DNA of 64,000 nucleotides from Salminus brasiliensis (GCF_030463535.1 NC_132900.1:31767742-31831741); one strand, 5' to 3'; shown: positions 37,901-63,994, numbered from the stretch's first letter. The notes: generated from the letters alone by a model not told the origin. Program-made: numbers and translations.

Positions 37901-40900
37901 ACATCTTTATCTACAGTGGCTCATGTCAAGAGCTGGGATCTACATACATCTACAAACAGTCAGATTCTTACACGAAAATGGACAAGCGTAAGAATCTGAG
38001 ACACTTTGACGAGAACCAAACTGTGATGTTCTAGACGACTGGGTTAGAACATCTCCAGAACACTGGGCATCAGCGACAGGTGACAGGGTCATGGGCGCCC
38101 AAGGCTCACTGATACAACCCAGGACTTGCATCTGCTGCTGATGTTAGTCTTTGGGGGGGGGGGCTACTCAATAAAGTCATTCAATCCCAAACGGAAAAAA
38201 ACATTCAGGGGTTTAATCTGCTGTTAAACATGGTGGAGGCTCATTTGTGACCCTTAAGATAATACAACTAAATAAAAGTTAAATTAAAGGTTCTTTAAAC
38301 TTCAAAATGTTCCAGAGCATCTACTGACAAGTTCATTCCTCTAAATAATCCCTTATTTCATATTTTATAGACTGCATTAAATGAGTTGAACTGCAAAATC
38401 AGTGCATAATTGAATGTGTTGCTTTATCAAAACACACATAGAAACACACACAGAAACACAAAATACTTTGTGAAATAATATATCTTTCAGCTTTTTGCAA
38501 TATCAGTATTGCAAAGGCTAAAATTGTGCAAATAATTTGGCACCCAAAGCAGCATAAATGCAGATGTCCTCACCAGGGACAATGTGACAGAGGCCCCTGC
38601 GGTCAGAGTAATAGTGCAAGAGCATGGTGCCGTCACTGTTCTTCTCCACACGAAATGATGGAGCGTTCATCTCCTGCAACCAGAAGCGAAGATCATTTAA
38701 ACAGTGAATTCTCAAGTAAATGTATTAATTAATTAATTAAGGATAAACTGTTTTGATGTTTTGGGAGTGATGCAAGTTTACATTTATATTTAAATATATC
38801 ATTTTATGACTATATAATAAACTATAGACTATTGTTCACTGAATCAACACAAGTTCAGACTTGCAATATGTTTACTTTAGTCATACTCTTGTTAGTCCTC
38901 AACTTCCAATGGAAGTCAATGTAAAAGAAGCACTGTTTTAGGAGCATTTCGATGGATAGATGGATGGATGGATGGATGGATGGATAGATAGATCACTTTA
39001 TTTATCCCACGGGGAAAGTCAGTTTTTACAGCAGCATACTAAAGGCACTTAAAATAGTAGTAAGAAGTGGCAAATAGGAAACAGTAAACCTGACTATGAA
39101 TACAGCTATATTAATAAATACAGCTATAATATACATAATATAACCCAATTATATAATAAGAAGTACTACAAAAAGTGATTGCAGTGCAGTAATTTCATTA
39201 ATATAATGTAATATCCAATATAATATAATATCCAATATAATATCCAATATAATATAATGTAATGGATATTACATTAATAATGTATTATCCATCCATCGTA
39301 AGATTTTGACGCAATATAAAGAACTACTGTCAGATTCATATTATGGAGAACTGAAAGAAAAAAATTGCAAAAAAATAAAAGTAAAATCGACTGAATTTAA
39401 AACAATATTGTCATCATAAAGTCCATTATGAAATTCTTGGCAGTACCAGTACCTAGTTTTAGGTCTAGCATTCCGTTCAAATATGATACAAAACAAAGCC
39501 AATTATTAAAATTCTCCTCGAGACAAAGACGAGTGAACGCTCCTCTCTGAACCCGCCCCTGTGGACGGCACTCACCTTGTAAGAGAGGGAGAGATAGCCG
39601 TGCAGAGCGTCCAGATTTTCTATGAACTCAAAGAGATTTGCTCCCAGGGTGCGCAACATGTGGTCGTAGCCGGATCTTTTACAGAACTCGAAGAAGTATT
39701 CCCCAAACTGTCTCAGCACCACACTAGCTTCTACACCTTTAACAGAGAAGAAGGAAGGGGTCTGAGGCAGAGAGTTAAACAGAGACATCCACAAGAATCT
39801 GTCTTTTTAAGACAGAGCTCAGATTAATACAATCCACACTTATATAAGTATGTAAGATCCTTGAGGAACTTTTGGAGGTTTTTCAATTTGAAAGTGTGGA
39901 GGAACCTTCAAGAAAAGGTTTTTAGAAGAAAAAGGTTCCTGGATGGTTCCTCAAAGCGCCTGAAGAGGTGCACAGCCGGCCACCCCCTCATTTCCAACTG
40001 CCGCTGATGCAGTCCCATACGACAGCTTACAGATGCTGTGCTGACCAACATCACAGTACTAGGAGTGATGTGGGGAGGACGTGCCAACGACACACCTGAT
40101 GCTTGCTGATGGCAAGCAGAGTGCCCAAACTTTTGCTTATGCCACTGCATATACTCTGTATATACATAATCTTCCATGTAAGCTTTTAGGCATCCCCCAA
40201 AAAATATTTTAACACATACAGACATTAAAAACTCTCTAAAATCTCTAAATCTCTGCACTCAAATAAGTTACAGTTGGTTAATTTTCTGCACAGTGTGAAC
40301 CAATAAACTCATACTATGAAATCAGTTCTCTTTTGCTGCAAAGTGTGCCTTACCAAGCAGCTTGCAGGCCTCAGCTACCAGCCGTACGGTAATCTCGTCT
40401 TTGTACACTTCGTAAGTCATGAAGGTGTCCTGAACACCGGCTGCGTCCCTGTAAAACAGCAGTTTTCTTGACATTATCCAACCACAAACCGACTACACAT
40501 GGCAAAAATAACATTTTAGCAAGTGAAATGATCTCATATTGTGGCAAAAAAATATTAAATAAATGTATTCTATATCTATATTAATCTATATTAATATTTC
40601 TTTCTCTTATAAAGCACTGGAAGTAAGATTTATATGCGTATTTATGTGTAAAAATTGTCTTAATCAGTCTCACTGATCAACTGTAATAATGACTTAATTT
40701 TCTCTGTGGTTCAATGTGAATATCACAACTATTGCTGTTTAACAGGATTTAGTGCAGCACATTCTGAATAAAACATTTTTGACAGCATTTTTTTTTAACT
40801 GCATCAAAACATTGAGACAATACAAATATTGTGATTAATATTCCTGACATATTTATTGATCGCCTTCATATTGAACAATCCTTTACTAACTCAAATCTCA

Positions 40901-41449
40901 TTTTAAATTCGATATTGTATTTTTAAAGACATTAAGAGTGGTATTAAGAACTAGATTATTTAATTAAAATATTTAAATCTGTTTGTGTATTTATTTATTT
41001 ATTGCTAGTTTATCTGAGCGGCGCCTCTGCAGCGGCAGTCCGCGATGCCGTGGCCATCACTGCCACCTGGTGGACACTAAGAGGCGTTTCAGCCAGCCGC
41101 CCGTTCAGTGAAAGAGCATCACCTGAGTTTATCCCATGTGTCGTCTCCAAACTTATCGATCACCAGCGACTTCAAGCACGTGTTGATGAAACCGTACTGT
41201 CGAAATATAAGGCAGGGTCACAACCACACACAGCAATACAGGTCTGCAGAAAATGGCATGAATAGAATAATGTTCCTGACAGGAAATAAAAATAATAAAG
41301 ATGCACAAGAGCCACTAAAACACGATAAAGACACAATAGAGAGAAAACGCAGGCTGTAATATCTGACTACATATATAAATACACATAGGTAAAGCGCAGG
41401 GGGGGGTAATAATGAACAGTATTAATTACTGGTAATTAAATCTTACCAT
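28765..41449 (-). CDS. gucy1b2: gucy1b2, soluble guanylate cyclase beta-2 subunit (754 aa, complete)
   Basis: Makes cGMP from GTP under gas control through haem. Exons, 5' to 3': 41449-41447 (ATG only), 41196-41123, 40448-40354, 39736-39576, 38673-38574, 37802-37567, 36805-36712, 36201-36098, 35974-35758, 35043-34723, 33326-33178, 32295-32149, 31955-31801, 30947-30730, 28955-28765; 2265 nt, every phase fits. H-NOX domain (1-~185): [12 protein letters not shown], proximal haem His103 (LDALHGYL), Y132-x-S134-x-R136. Long linker ~186-262, PAS-like ~263-370, coiled coil ~385-455 ([20 protein letters not shown]), cyclase domain ~465-650. Catalytic residues present: E473, D480 (ILFSDVV), D524 (VETIGDAY), C590 (RYCLFG), N597, R601. 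The C terminus is CVVV. D480 and the CaaX tail separate it from beta-1. AATAAA-type signals on the minus strand at 28307-28298. Introns hold several MITEs. Confidence 0.9.
37075..37310 (+). repeat. SINE-like element, copy 2 (5' truncated)
   Basis: Shares with 2950-3180 the order GGCC(T/G)TGCTCTCTAC, TGGGTAGAT, TTGCTAGC, GGAGGAGGC(G/A)TGTG, AATCCTC..AGTGTC and an A-rich end. The tRNA-like head is missing. It lies in gucy1b2 intron 6 (between 37567 and 36805). Confidence 0.6.
37857..38145. repeat. MITE, 'AATCAGCCATAACATT' family, second intronic copy
   Basis: Starts ATCAGCCATAACATTAGTAC and contains CCAGAACACTGGGCATCAG and GGTCATGGGCGCCCAAGGCT, matching the 7751-8221 element in part and inverted order. 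Lies in gucy1b2 intron 5. Confidence 0.55.
38951..38993. repeat. (GATG)n tetranucleotide repeat
   Basis: About ten GATG/GATA units in gucy1b2 intron 4. Confidence 0.9.
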
Positions 41450-41740
41450 CTCTCCGCCGTGCTTCAGCGGGCTGGGTTTTGGCGCATTACGGAAACGCGA
41501 CTCATTTCCCTTGTTTATCTTCCGCCAGAACAGACATAGAGCCCAAAGTGTGTGAAATCCAGCCTCGGAGGGGGACGAAAAGCCCTCTGCCTTCCTCAGA
41601 AACAAACTCAACTGGGCGCGCGGGGAGTCTCGGCTGGTCTCCGCGGCTCGTGCACATGTGAGCAGAGTCTCTCATCTCCATCAGCACAGACATCACCCCC
41701 CCCCCCCAACCCCCCCAAACCCCAACCCCCCCAGCCTCTC
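41447..41740 (-). promoter_or_regulatory. gucy1b2: gucy1b2 5' UTR / promoter with G-quadruplex-type tract
   Basis: On the minus strand, GGAGAG-ATG|GTAAGA places the start codon alone at the end of exon 1. Upstream lies a CpG-containing segment (41460-41660) and then a run of five or more G-tracts (plus-strand C-runs at 41695-41733), about 250-285 nt upstream of the ATG. Transcription start unknown. Confidence 0.5.
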
Positions 41741-42153
41741 ACCCCGAGAGCACACTCCACACAACTCCACACACACAACTGCTAGTTAACACCCAGACTG
41801 TCCACGAACCCATTATACATATATATATGGGTTATTATTATATTATATTATATATATATATGGGTTATTATTATATTATATTATATATATATATATAGCA
41901 CCAGAATTAAAAAAATATTAATGAAACTGTCTTTAGAAATAAATATAAAATATTTTAGGAGATATGTGGTGATATAAGTTATTAAGCCATTATTAATCGT
42001 GTTTCTAAACAAAGCCACACTTTTCCACATCATTCCTGGCATTTAAAATTAGACAATTCAATTAGTTTATTTAGCCATGTTATCAGTTTCATTGATAATT
42101 ATGCTGTTTTCTATACCCTATGGTCTTGGTACTGTGGTTAAAAAAAAAAAAAA

Positions 42154-42154
<1 letters not shown>

Positions 42155-42197
<43 letters not shown>

Positions 42198-42217
42198 TCA
42201 CACACACAAAAGAAATA

Positions 42218-42275
<58 letters not shown>

Positions 42276-42482
42276 CACCTACAACAGTAAGTAAACAGTA
42301 AAAGTAAAAAATATACTAATATAATAATAATACTATTATTATTATAATAACTAATATAATAATAAATACATGTACAAATAAAAATAATAACAATAAATGT
42401 CATATATATGTCATATATATATGCTAATATATTAGGCACCTACAACAGTAAAAAAAAATATTTAAAGAAAATTATAATAATA

Positions 42483-42551
<69 letters not shown>
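42155..42551. repeat. cluster of three (TA)n tracts
   Basis: Pure TA runs at 42155-42194, 42221-42273 and 42487-42551, separated by AT-rich sequence. A GGCACCTACAACAGTAA motif occurs twice (42274 and 42434), so part of the block looks duplicated. Confidence 0.9.
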
Positions 42552-42554
<3 letters not shown>

Positions 42555-43914
42555 TAAAAACGTAATATAATAAAATCCATTAATTAACATTACATTAACA
42601 CTCCTACAGAAAGTGGTGGAGGTTCTCCATCACTGTGTTCATCATTAGAGCATCTCCAAAGTTCTCCTCATGGAGTCTAGTGTTATTTAGAGTTCTCCTC
42701 AGATCAACACCTGGTTTGGTGGTAAATCAGGGCTTAATGATGGTAAATCAGGTGAGCTAATGCTGCTGCTGCTGCTGCTGGAGTTGATGATGATGATGAT
42801 GATGATGATGGTGGAGGTGAACACATCCTCCACGCTGTGCTGGCTGGACTGAGCTCTGTTCTTCAGGCCAGCTCACTACCTACACAGCCGCCAGCAGCTG
42901 AAGGTTCACTCCTCTGCGGACCTTCTGTCTATGTGGGGAATTAACAGCTACGCCCACTAGGGGCAGGACAGGGCTGCAACACCAGCTGCTGGTCCGAGTG
43001 AGACTGTATTTCTGGAAGATGTTGGCTGTCCCAAATCAAAGCCGATCATTAACCTGAGCATTCACACTTCTTAATGATCACGGATCCTAATTAATTCATT
43101 AAAGCCTCATCATTTGAGAGGATGCATTCACTCACACCCAGGAGCAGATTAGCATAGCAATTCACCTACCAGGTGTGTCTTTGGGAGGTGGGAGGAAACT
43201 GGAGTCCCTGGAGGAAACCCACGCAGACAGGGAGGACTCATCATCTCAGACTGTGAACAGAGCTCGGATCGAACCTGTAACCCCCGGCCCCTGGAGTAAG
43301 AACATCACACGGCTATATGAACGAGCTGCACGGTGCGAGTGAAGGAGGGTTACAGCTTCAGTGTGAAGTGTGAACAGTGAGGTGTGCTTATAGTGCCACG
43401 AGCTGGAGCTGGAGCCGGAGCTCAGTGTGGGAATACTGAGCAGGTTAAGAGCACTGGGCTATGGGGGGTCTCTGGGTGATGGAGCTTGTCCGATATCTTT
43501 GGGATGAGGTGGAGTGCAGAACTAATCATCAGTATCAATATCTGACCACACTGATCATCTCACCTGAACGCAGTCCGAGTAAAGCTTGGAGGCTGTTATC
43601 TGCAGCAAAAGAGGGACAGACTCGCCATCAATAAAATATACAGCACTAATCAGAGGGTTTAGGCCCCAGATCCCATCCCTGTACCCCCGTCTCTCAGCAG
43701 TGAGAGGGTTCTACTGTAGCAGCTCCAGATCTGATCAGAACTGATAAAGCAGCTGAACATGAATCCAGGAGCTTCTCATTCTGAAGAAAGTAGTGAGGTC
43801 GTGTCTGTGAGCTAGTCTGAAGAACAGAGCCTCCAGTTCATGCAGGTTTCCTCCATGTTAATGAGCAGTGCACCCTTCTCGTGTGCAGATGATACAAATA
43901 CACTAGTAGCACCT

Positions 43915-44030
43915 TATCAACCACAAGGGGTACCATAGCAACTACTTAGCAACACCTAAGCAACCACCTGGGACACCTTAGCAACTGCCTAGCAACCACT
44001 AAGCAACACCATAGCAACCACCACTGCCTG
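43915..44030. repeat. minisatellite of TAGCAACCACC units
   Basis: Imperfect ~12-bp units (CATAGCAACTAC, TTAGCAACACC, TAAGCAACCACC, CTAGCAACCAC and so on), about nine copies. Confidence 0.75.
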
Positions 44031-44503
44031 GAAGACAGATTCACCTTAATCATAATTCAGTTTTTAGGGAAATGCACTTTTCTAGTTGTGTAATTTGGGC
44101 TTACGTCCTTTATTTACTAATAAAATCATACCGGCCAATTTACCAGAAACACAAAGCATGTTGTTTTGTGGCACCAATAGAAATAATGATAAATAGCACA
44201 ATATCTGATTATTTATTATTGTTAAATAATAAGCAAGTATTCTCTGATTACTCAAAAACTAGATGTATGAGCGCAGATCAATGAGTCCCACAGGCCATAA
44301 AGAGCCAACAGAAGCTCAGAACTTGTCATGTTCACAAGAACTTCAGTTGATTAAAGATCTATTACAGGATTAGGTGATTGTTTATTAATTATTATAGTTT
44401 TTCATATTTAACAGGGTGGTAATTTTTGGAGTAGGGGGGTTAATAGTAAATGCAGTAAGAGCTCATTTTTTCTAGCATGTGTTGCAGTGAGTGAGGTTCA
44501 CAC

Positions 44504-44505
<2 letters not shown>

Positions 44506-44560
<55 letters not shown>
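44506..44560. repeat. (GT)n microsatellite upstream of cul3
   Basis: About 27 GT units ending just before the CpG-rich cul3 leader. The long 'VCVC' ORFs here are artefacts of it. Confidence 0.95.
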
Positions 44561-44562
<2 letters not shown>

Positions 44563-44751
44563 CGTCCGCCATCATTGGAGAGCAGCAGAGCCGAGCAGGC
44601 GCTTGTCAACAAGTCCCAAACTATTGGGATCTCCTGTTATTAAAGAAGGTCAAGTGGAGGCTGATCATCGGCTCCACGGACTTACCCCCCTACCCTTTAC
44701 CAGGACAAGTCTTTCATGTGAGCGCGGAGACCACCGGGGAGGCAGCCAAAC
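44561..44751 (+). promoter_or_regulatory. cul3: cul3 leader / proximal promoter
   Basis: GC-rich segment before the ATG at 44752. It starts with CCGTCCGCCATCATTGG, containing a YY1-type GCCAT core and an inverted CCAAT box side by side. Such YY1 sites often sit at the start of housekeeping transcripts; the role here is inferred. Confidence 0.45.
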
Positions 44752-58653
<13,902 letters not shown>

Positions 58654-59640
58654 ACGTGGCGTGAATTTCAAGCGAAACCTGGTGTGGAGTGAAAGGGAGC
58701 ATTATTTCTGGGACTTGGTCATGCGCATGAACTGGGAGGTTATTTAGGTTTTTTTGTTTTGTTTTTTTCTTCTTCATCGCTACTGGGGGAAAACTGAGAA
58801 GTTAACCTTTAACCTGTTGTACGGACTCGTTTTAAATAGCTCTTAGCGATTCACACAAAAGCCTTCCGAAGCCCCACAGAGCTGGATCAGATTCAGCTCT
58901 GGGCTTGTAGACGAGGTGTCCGTCTCTGTGAGAGAACTGTGATCGAGTCGCGATGAAGCCTATAAACCTGACCTGCAAATCCGACAACAAAAGTGCCCAA
59001 ATAACGAAGAGTGAAGCTTTGTTTTTGTTTTTGTTTGTTTTGGGTTTTTTTCTCTCTCCAGCGTGGGATGGCTTCCAAAGGCCATTCAGGTCAGGATGAA
59101 ATACGCACACCTTCCCAGACTTTTATTTGAGCTCCCCCTCCCTCATGTCTGTGTAGACGTGTTTGTAGTCTGTGGCACCATGTTGGTTGTACAGGTCGTT
59201 TAACACTATTGGCTGCCTGCAGAAGATTTTAAAATGGAGGACGCTGTCGTTGGGTAACGAAGAGCCATAGTAGTTGCTTTCGGAGCATGCCTTTTCTGAA
59301 GAGGGGTGGAAGAACTTTCTTAAAGTTTATTAAAGAAGTGGTTTGATCATCTTTTTTCCCCTTTTTTTTTCATATTTCTTTCCAGATTTGGCATGGCCAA
59401 ATGTAAAATTTAGACATTAGCTTTTTTGTAGGAGGTCCTTCCAATGCAGTTCTTTTTTTTTTTTTTTTTTTTCTCCTTTTTTTTTTTTCCTCTTCTAGCA
59501 AAAGAAGGAACTTCTGGAGCACCATGTCTCAATGTGTAAAAAATGTAAAATAATTGTTATTGTACTCACTGAAGTGGACTGTACAGGGCCTTGTTTTCAT
59601 CATTATTAAATGTAGAAAAAGGAGGAAAAAAAATAAATGG
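58654..59640 (+). other. cul3: cul3 3' UTR
   Basis: About 980 nt from the TAA to AATAAA at 59632-59637. It includes long T-runs near 59340-59370 and 59450-59490. Confidence 0.6.
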
Positions 59641-59649
59641 ATTTGCTGC

Positions 59650-61590
59650 TTTGGGTCTTCTTTTGCATTGAGAATGAGACATTTCTAGAAGTTTCTAGAA
59701 GTTCTTTACAGTCAGGTCTGACAATCTGTAATCTGTTATTATTTATTTACATCTCTACTTACTGTTGTGTTGGCTGGAGTGTTTATATATTACTCTTACA
59801 AAAGAATCCCTGTAACTTTTATTATTGGGGGCCAAAATAGCATAATAATAATAATAATAATAATAATAATAGGTGTGGAATATCTCGGGCCAGGCTGGTG
59901 GCCACCCTGCATGTATTAAAGCTGGGCCTTCCAACATCTGTTTTTCCTCACTTAACGAAATGCCTTCAGTAAAATTACTACAAACCAACCATACAAGACC
60001 TTTATTGACGTAAGAGGGTTTATGGGCCCCGACAGCAGAGGAAACGACACCTAATCAATATTAAATAAAAGCTCAACAGCGTTTTGCCTTAATTTAAATA
60101 ACATCACTTATAATGTTCAACTCTACTTATCTCCTGATAGTAGGATAGTCAGAGTTGAGCTCACGGACGTGAGAGACTGGGAGCCTGTAACGCTGCTGTT
60201 CCTCCTTCCAACGAACATCCAGCAGCACCAAAACTGGAGCTGGAAAACAGGCCAATTCCAAAACCCCCAAACTGTTACATCACAGTCTTGAATGATCAGT
60301 GTTTACACCTTTACGATTTACAGACACCCTGTCCACTAGAGAAACCTTTTCAAGCTAAAGGTAGCAGCTACTTTAAACATGGATGTGAGGCTAAAGCTGG
60401 CCCGCTGGAGGAGCCGCCACAGCGGTGCTGGGCGAGTGCTAGACTTCCTAACTCTCAGCACTCTTGTAATTAAGCAATAATTACAACATGCTTATTAACA
60501 GTATGCTGTGCTCCCTTAAAAAAATCTATGTAAGTAAAATCAGTGTGCTGGATTCTAGGGCTGGACCATATGGTACAGATACTATATCACTACATTCATC
60601 ACGATACCTGTAATCACAGACCAAACACATCAGTAGCGACTTTCACTGACTTTATCTTTATCATTTGATCAGATTTAGCAGGGGGTGAGTTGCTTTAGCC
60701 TCCTCATCACATAGCCTAAGTGTTTTGGGTTCTGAAAGCAGTCCAGTTTACCGCAGGGTCTCCTGCATGGTCCTGTCCACTGTGAGTGGAGAAGCTGTTC
60801 ATGGGCGCAACACATCCTCAGCTCCGCTGCTCATCCCACAAATGCATGTTCCTCACAAGTGTGGCTCCATTTAAGAGGAAAATTAACAGACTTTGCAATG
60901 GTGTGAGAGTTATTGCCAAGAAGCAACTAAGAAATAATCTACCAAACACAAACTCCTTACTTTTTGTGATAAGTTTAGATAAAAAAAATAAATAAATAAA
61001 AATAAAAAAAAGAGTGTCAGGACTGTCGGCCCAAACAGCACAGTGGCCCACCGGGAAAATGCCCGGTATGCCAGATGGCCGGTCCGTCCCTGTATAGGGG
61101 TAAAGACTGAATAAGGGTTGATTGACATGTATATATATATTATATGTTATATTATTGATATTATATATGATAAATTAAAGCTTGATCTCTATTGCACCAC
61201 TATTGCTGTGGACTCTAAAGGCACCCTGGTCTCAGAATGACTCTGTGAGAAGGGGGGGATGGGGGGGGGGGTGTGGGGGGTGTGGGGGTAATCTAGCAGA
61301 CAATGTCTAAAATAAATAATACCAGTGTCACCCTGCTTGTACCTTAAAATCTTTCCAGGACCGTCTGCTGCCCTTTTGTCCCAGTCAGTCGTGGGTTGAC
61401 AGCCATCTGTCTGCACTGTAATTCCCAGCCTGAGAGCCTGGGGGTGCCCTTTCCCCATTCAGCTGGATCCTTCATTTTTGGGAGCTGTGCTGGAGGCTTT
61501 GCATCTCGTAGTCTGTTAGAGAGAGAGTTTATACCTCAGTAAATCTTTTAATCTATCCTTTAAGCGACGGGAATGGAGCTGTGTGTATAG
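59650..61590. other. intergenic DNA between cul3 and fam124b
   Basis: No supported gene. Holds (AAT)n at 59841-59873, AT-rich DNA, and a G-run cluster at 61251-61289. The only change of composition is the rise in CpG beyond 61620. Confidence 0.5.
61251..61289 (+). repeat. G-run cluster (quadruplex-type)
   Basis: Five G-tracts of 5-11 separated by AT, TGT or TGT. Located ~470 nt upstream of the fam124b ATG, at the edge of its promoter region. Confidence 0.8.
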
Positions 61591-61599
61591 GGGGGTTCT

Positions 61600-61754
61600 C
61601 TATATTAGGGGAAACCCCAAACCCCGAGCTCGATAACTTCAGCGCGCGGACAGCAGGAACCCGAGGCGGCTCGGCTCGTTTCATCCCGCAATGGAAAGTT
61701 CGCGTGTGACTTAACGGCAAGGTTAGACAAGAAGGGCGAATAAATGGTGGAATA
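61600..61754 (+). promoter_or_regulatory. fam124b: CpG-rich promoter / leader of fam124b
   Basis: CpG-dense sequence (CAGCGCGCGGACAGC, CCCGAGGCGGCTCGGCTCG) directly before the ATG at 61755, continuing through exon 1 to about 61900. Confidence 0.5.
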
Positions 61755-63994
61755 ATGCTGCGCAAACCTTCCCTTTACCACGGCCGAGGGGAGGATGAGG
61801 CCGCAGACTCCGGCGCGGAGACCGCAGGGTGAGTTAGCTAGCTCTAGCTAGCTCTAGCGCGAGGATGCTAGCGTGTGTTTACGGTCTCCAGGAGGGGCGA
61901 CGGAGCAGCTGCAGAGCTCAGCCGAGTTAAGGGGGAACTCGTGCTGTCTTCTGTTGTGTTTTTATTGTATTAAAGTGTAAAAATGGATTTTGAAGAATAA
62001 AAGAGAGGTTTATAAACAGTCTCAGGAGTCGTTTCAGGTCTAAAACTGGAGTTAGCTCATTTATTTTACCGACTCCAGATCAATGAGCCACAGACACGAC
62101 TTTTACTCACCTAGAGCTGTATTTATATACATCTATATTCCTTTTACCAACAACGAGACACTTATATTATATTAAACTATATTAGCTAATTATTATATTC
62201 CAATCAAACACTCGGTCACAACGTTGTTATCCTAGCTACCTGTTATTAGAGCGAGCTAACCATAGCCACCTATTTAAAAACACAGTGGACTGAATACTGT
62301 TACAGAGCAATTACAAACTATTAAAAAGTTAGTAATAAGTATTGCTATTAGTAATTACTGACCATGCTAATTATGGATAAAAGAATACATTATTATTACG
62401 TTATTATTGTCTATTTATCGCTGCTGTCCAATGAGAAACGTGTATCTCAAATTTTCTGGATGAATGGACCAATAGAAATGCTCAGAACTGACTTAGAATA
62501 ATATGAATATATAATTATATTTTTAATGTATAATATAATTTATATAAGTTTAATATAATTCATTAAAATTAAATAAACATAAAAAATATATTATACAAAT
62601 AATTATACAAAAAGCTGCTACTCACAATACAGTGATGTAAGACAGTATGCTGTGATACATGTACATATATTTCCTGAGATGTTTTGTATGTATTATTATG
62701 AATATTATTATATTATTATTATATTATATATTACATAATAATTATTAATATTATTATTATTATTACGACTACTGCTGGGCCATATTCAGCTAAAACTTTC
62801 TAGGAATGTTCTTAAAGGAGTTGTTGAGGAATGAGGAATTGATGATGTGTTTAAGGAGCAGAATTGTTCACAGCTCTGCTCTTATAATGATGATCCCACT
62901 GTTCACTAAACTCAAAACATCCCTAATAGAAACACTGGAGAAAGTAAGAATATTTATAAAAACTGTGGAAGTGGGTTGTAAGAAGTCTTAAGTCTTTAAG
63001 AAGTCTTTTAAGAGCGGTTGGTGAATAAGGCCTGTTGTTGTTATTGATGTTGTTAATCTATGTATCTGTTTGTCTTGACTTGCAGATCAGACTGCAGCAA
63101 AATGTCCTGCAGCAGCAGTAAGTACAGTTTCTGGCCGTACTTAAATTGGATTAAGTATTTATGCAAGTCAGTCACGCCAAGGTAAAACCCGCAGCATGTT
63201 GCGGTGATCAGCTTGAAGCCGCAATTTTAAACCTGTTTTTATGCTTTCAGCACTTTCTATAATCCTCCCCCTTTTCCCCGCCTCTGCCTCTTTGTGCCCG
63301 TTCTCATTAGTTGACCTCATGGCGGGCACGGGTCAGGAGCCCCCGCTGGTCACCATGCACCTGCTGGCCAACCCTGGAGACTCTCTCCTCCTCCAGCACA
63401 CCCTGGACCGCCTCCTCAAGTGGGTGTGTCCCGGCCTGCGCCTCTTCCACGTGTCAGAACGTGCCTGTCCCGTGCGTGACTACGCCCTGCCGCCCGTGGC
63501 TGGCTACCCGTCCCTGGCGGTCACCCTGTTTCTGCACGAGTCGTACGGGGAGGAGCGCATCCTCCGAGTTCTGGACTTCCTCCAGTGTCCGCCCTGGCAG
63601 TACCACCACACGGAGAGTTGTGGGAACAGGATGGGACAGGGCGTCCACATCAGCTCCTCCAGCGCGCCCACCAGCGCTCTGATGCGGCCATACCTGCTGC
63701 CCAGCCGGGACTTCTACAGCCTGGGCACGGGCATGCCGGTGTGGGGAGTGCGGCCGGTGCATTGTGGAGGGGAAGTGGTGAGGCTGACGCTGCACAGCTG
63801 CTACGATAACTACGAGGACACCGTGAGGCTGTACGAGACCATCCTGAGGAGGAGGGCAGAGGAGCAGAAGGCCGGGTTCTGTTGGTTCACCCTGCTGGCC
63901 GAGAGGGGGCTCAGTCTGCAGCTCGCCCTTAAGCAGCTCTCCCCTGGGGTTAGGGTCGAGCCGTGCCACTCTGCTGTTCTGCAGTTCAGGGTGG
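61755..63994 (+). CDS. fam124b: fam124b, 5' part (FAM124 family)
   Basis: Poorly characterised vertebrate protein; human FAM124B has been reported among chromatin-remodeller partners, from memory. Exons 61755-61828, 63086-63117 and 63311-63994, with phases 2, 1, 1; all introns GT-AG. The last donor (G|GTGAGA) lies 6 nt from the window edge, so the C-terminal half is outside. Seen: acidic N terminus EDEAADSGAETAGSD, then the FAM124 domain (VTMHLLANPGDSLLLQHTLD, LFLHESYGEERILRVLDFLQ, WGVRPVHCGGEVVRLTLHSC, NYEDTVRLYETILRR). VHCG, LFLHES and NYED are closer to FAM124B than to FAM124A in my recollection, and cul3 linkage agrees. The N-terminal DSGAET.GSD block is, however, FAM124A-like. Confidence 0.87.

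Larger units (their letters stand above)
41745..44505. other. spacer between divergent gucy1b2 and cul3 promoters
   Basis: No gene supported. Contents: two tandem ~41-bp units of GGGTTATTATTATATTATAT type (41828-41900); three (TA)n tracts; (CTG)6 followed by (ATG)8 near 42762-42810; a common vertebrate dispersed-repeat fragment at about 43175-43285 (GGAGGAAACCCACGCAGACA); and a 'TAGCAACCAC' minisatellite at 43915-44030. Confidence 0.55.

Noticed and set aside
41426-41611. N-terminal extension of gucy1b2 through the open frame upstream of the ATG
   Set aside because: No upstream ATG in this frame, and M followed directly by YGF matches the family start.
42077-42439. Ile-Tyr repeat ORFs
   Set aside because: Translation of (TA)n microsatellites.
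63454-63969. 171-aa minus-strand ORF at the right edge
   Set aside because: Antisense of the GC-rich fam124b exon 3, whose plus frame is clearly coding.
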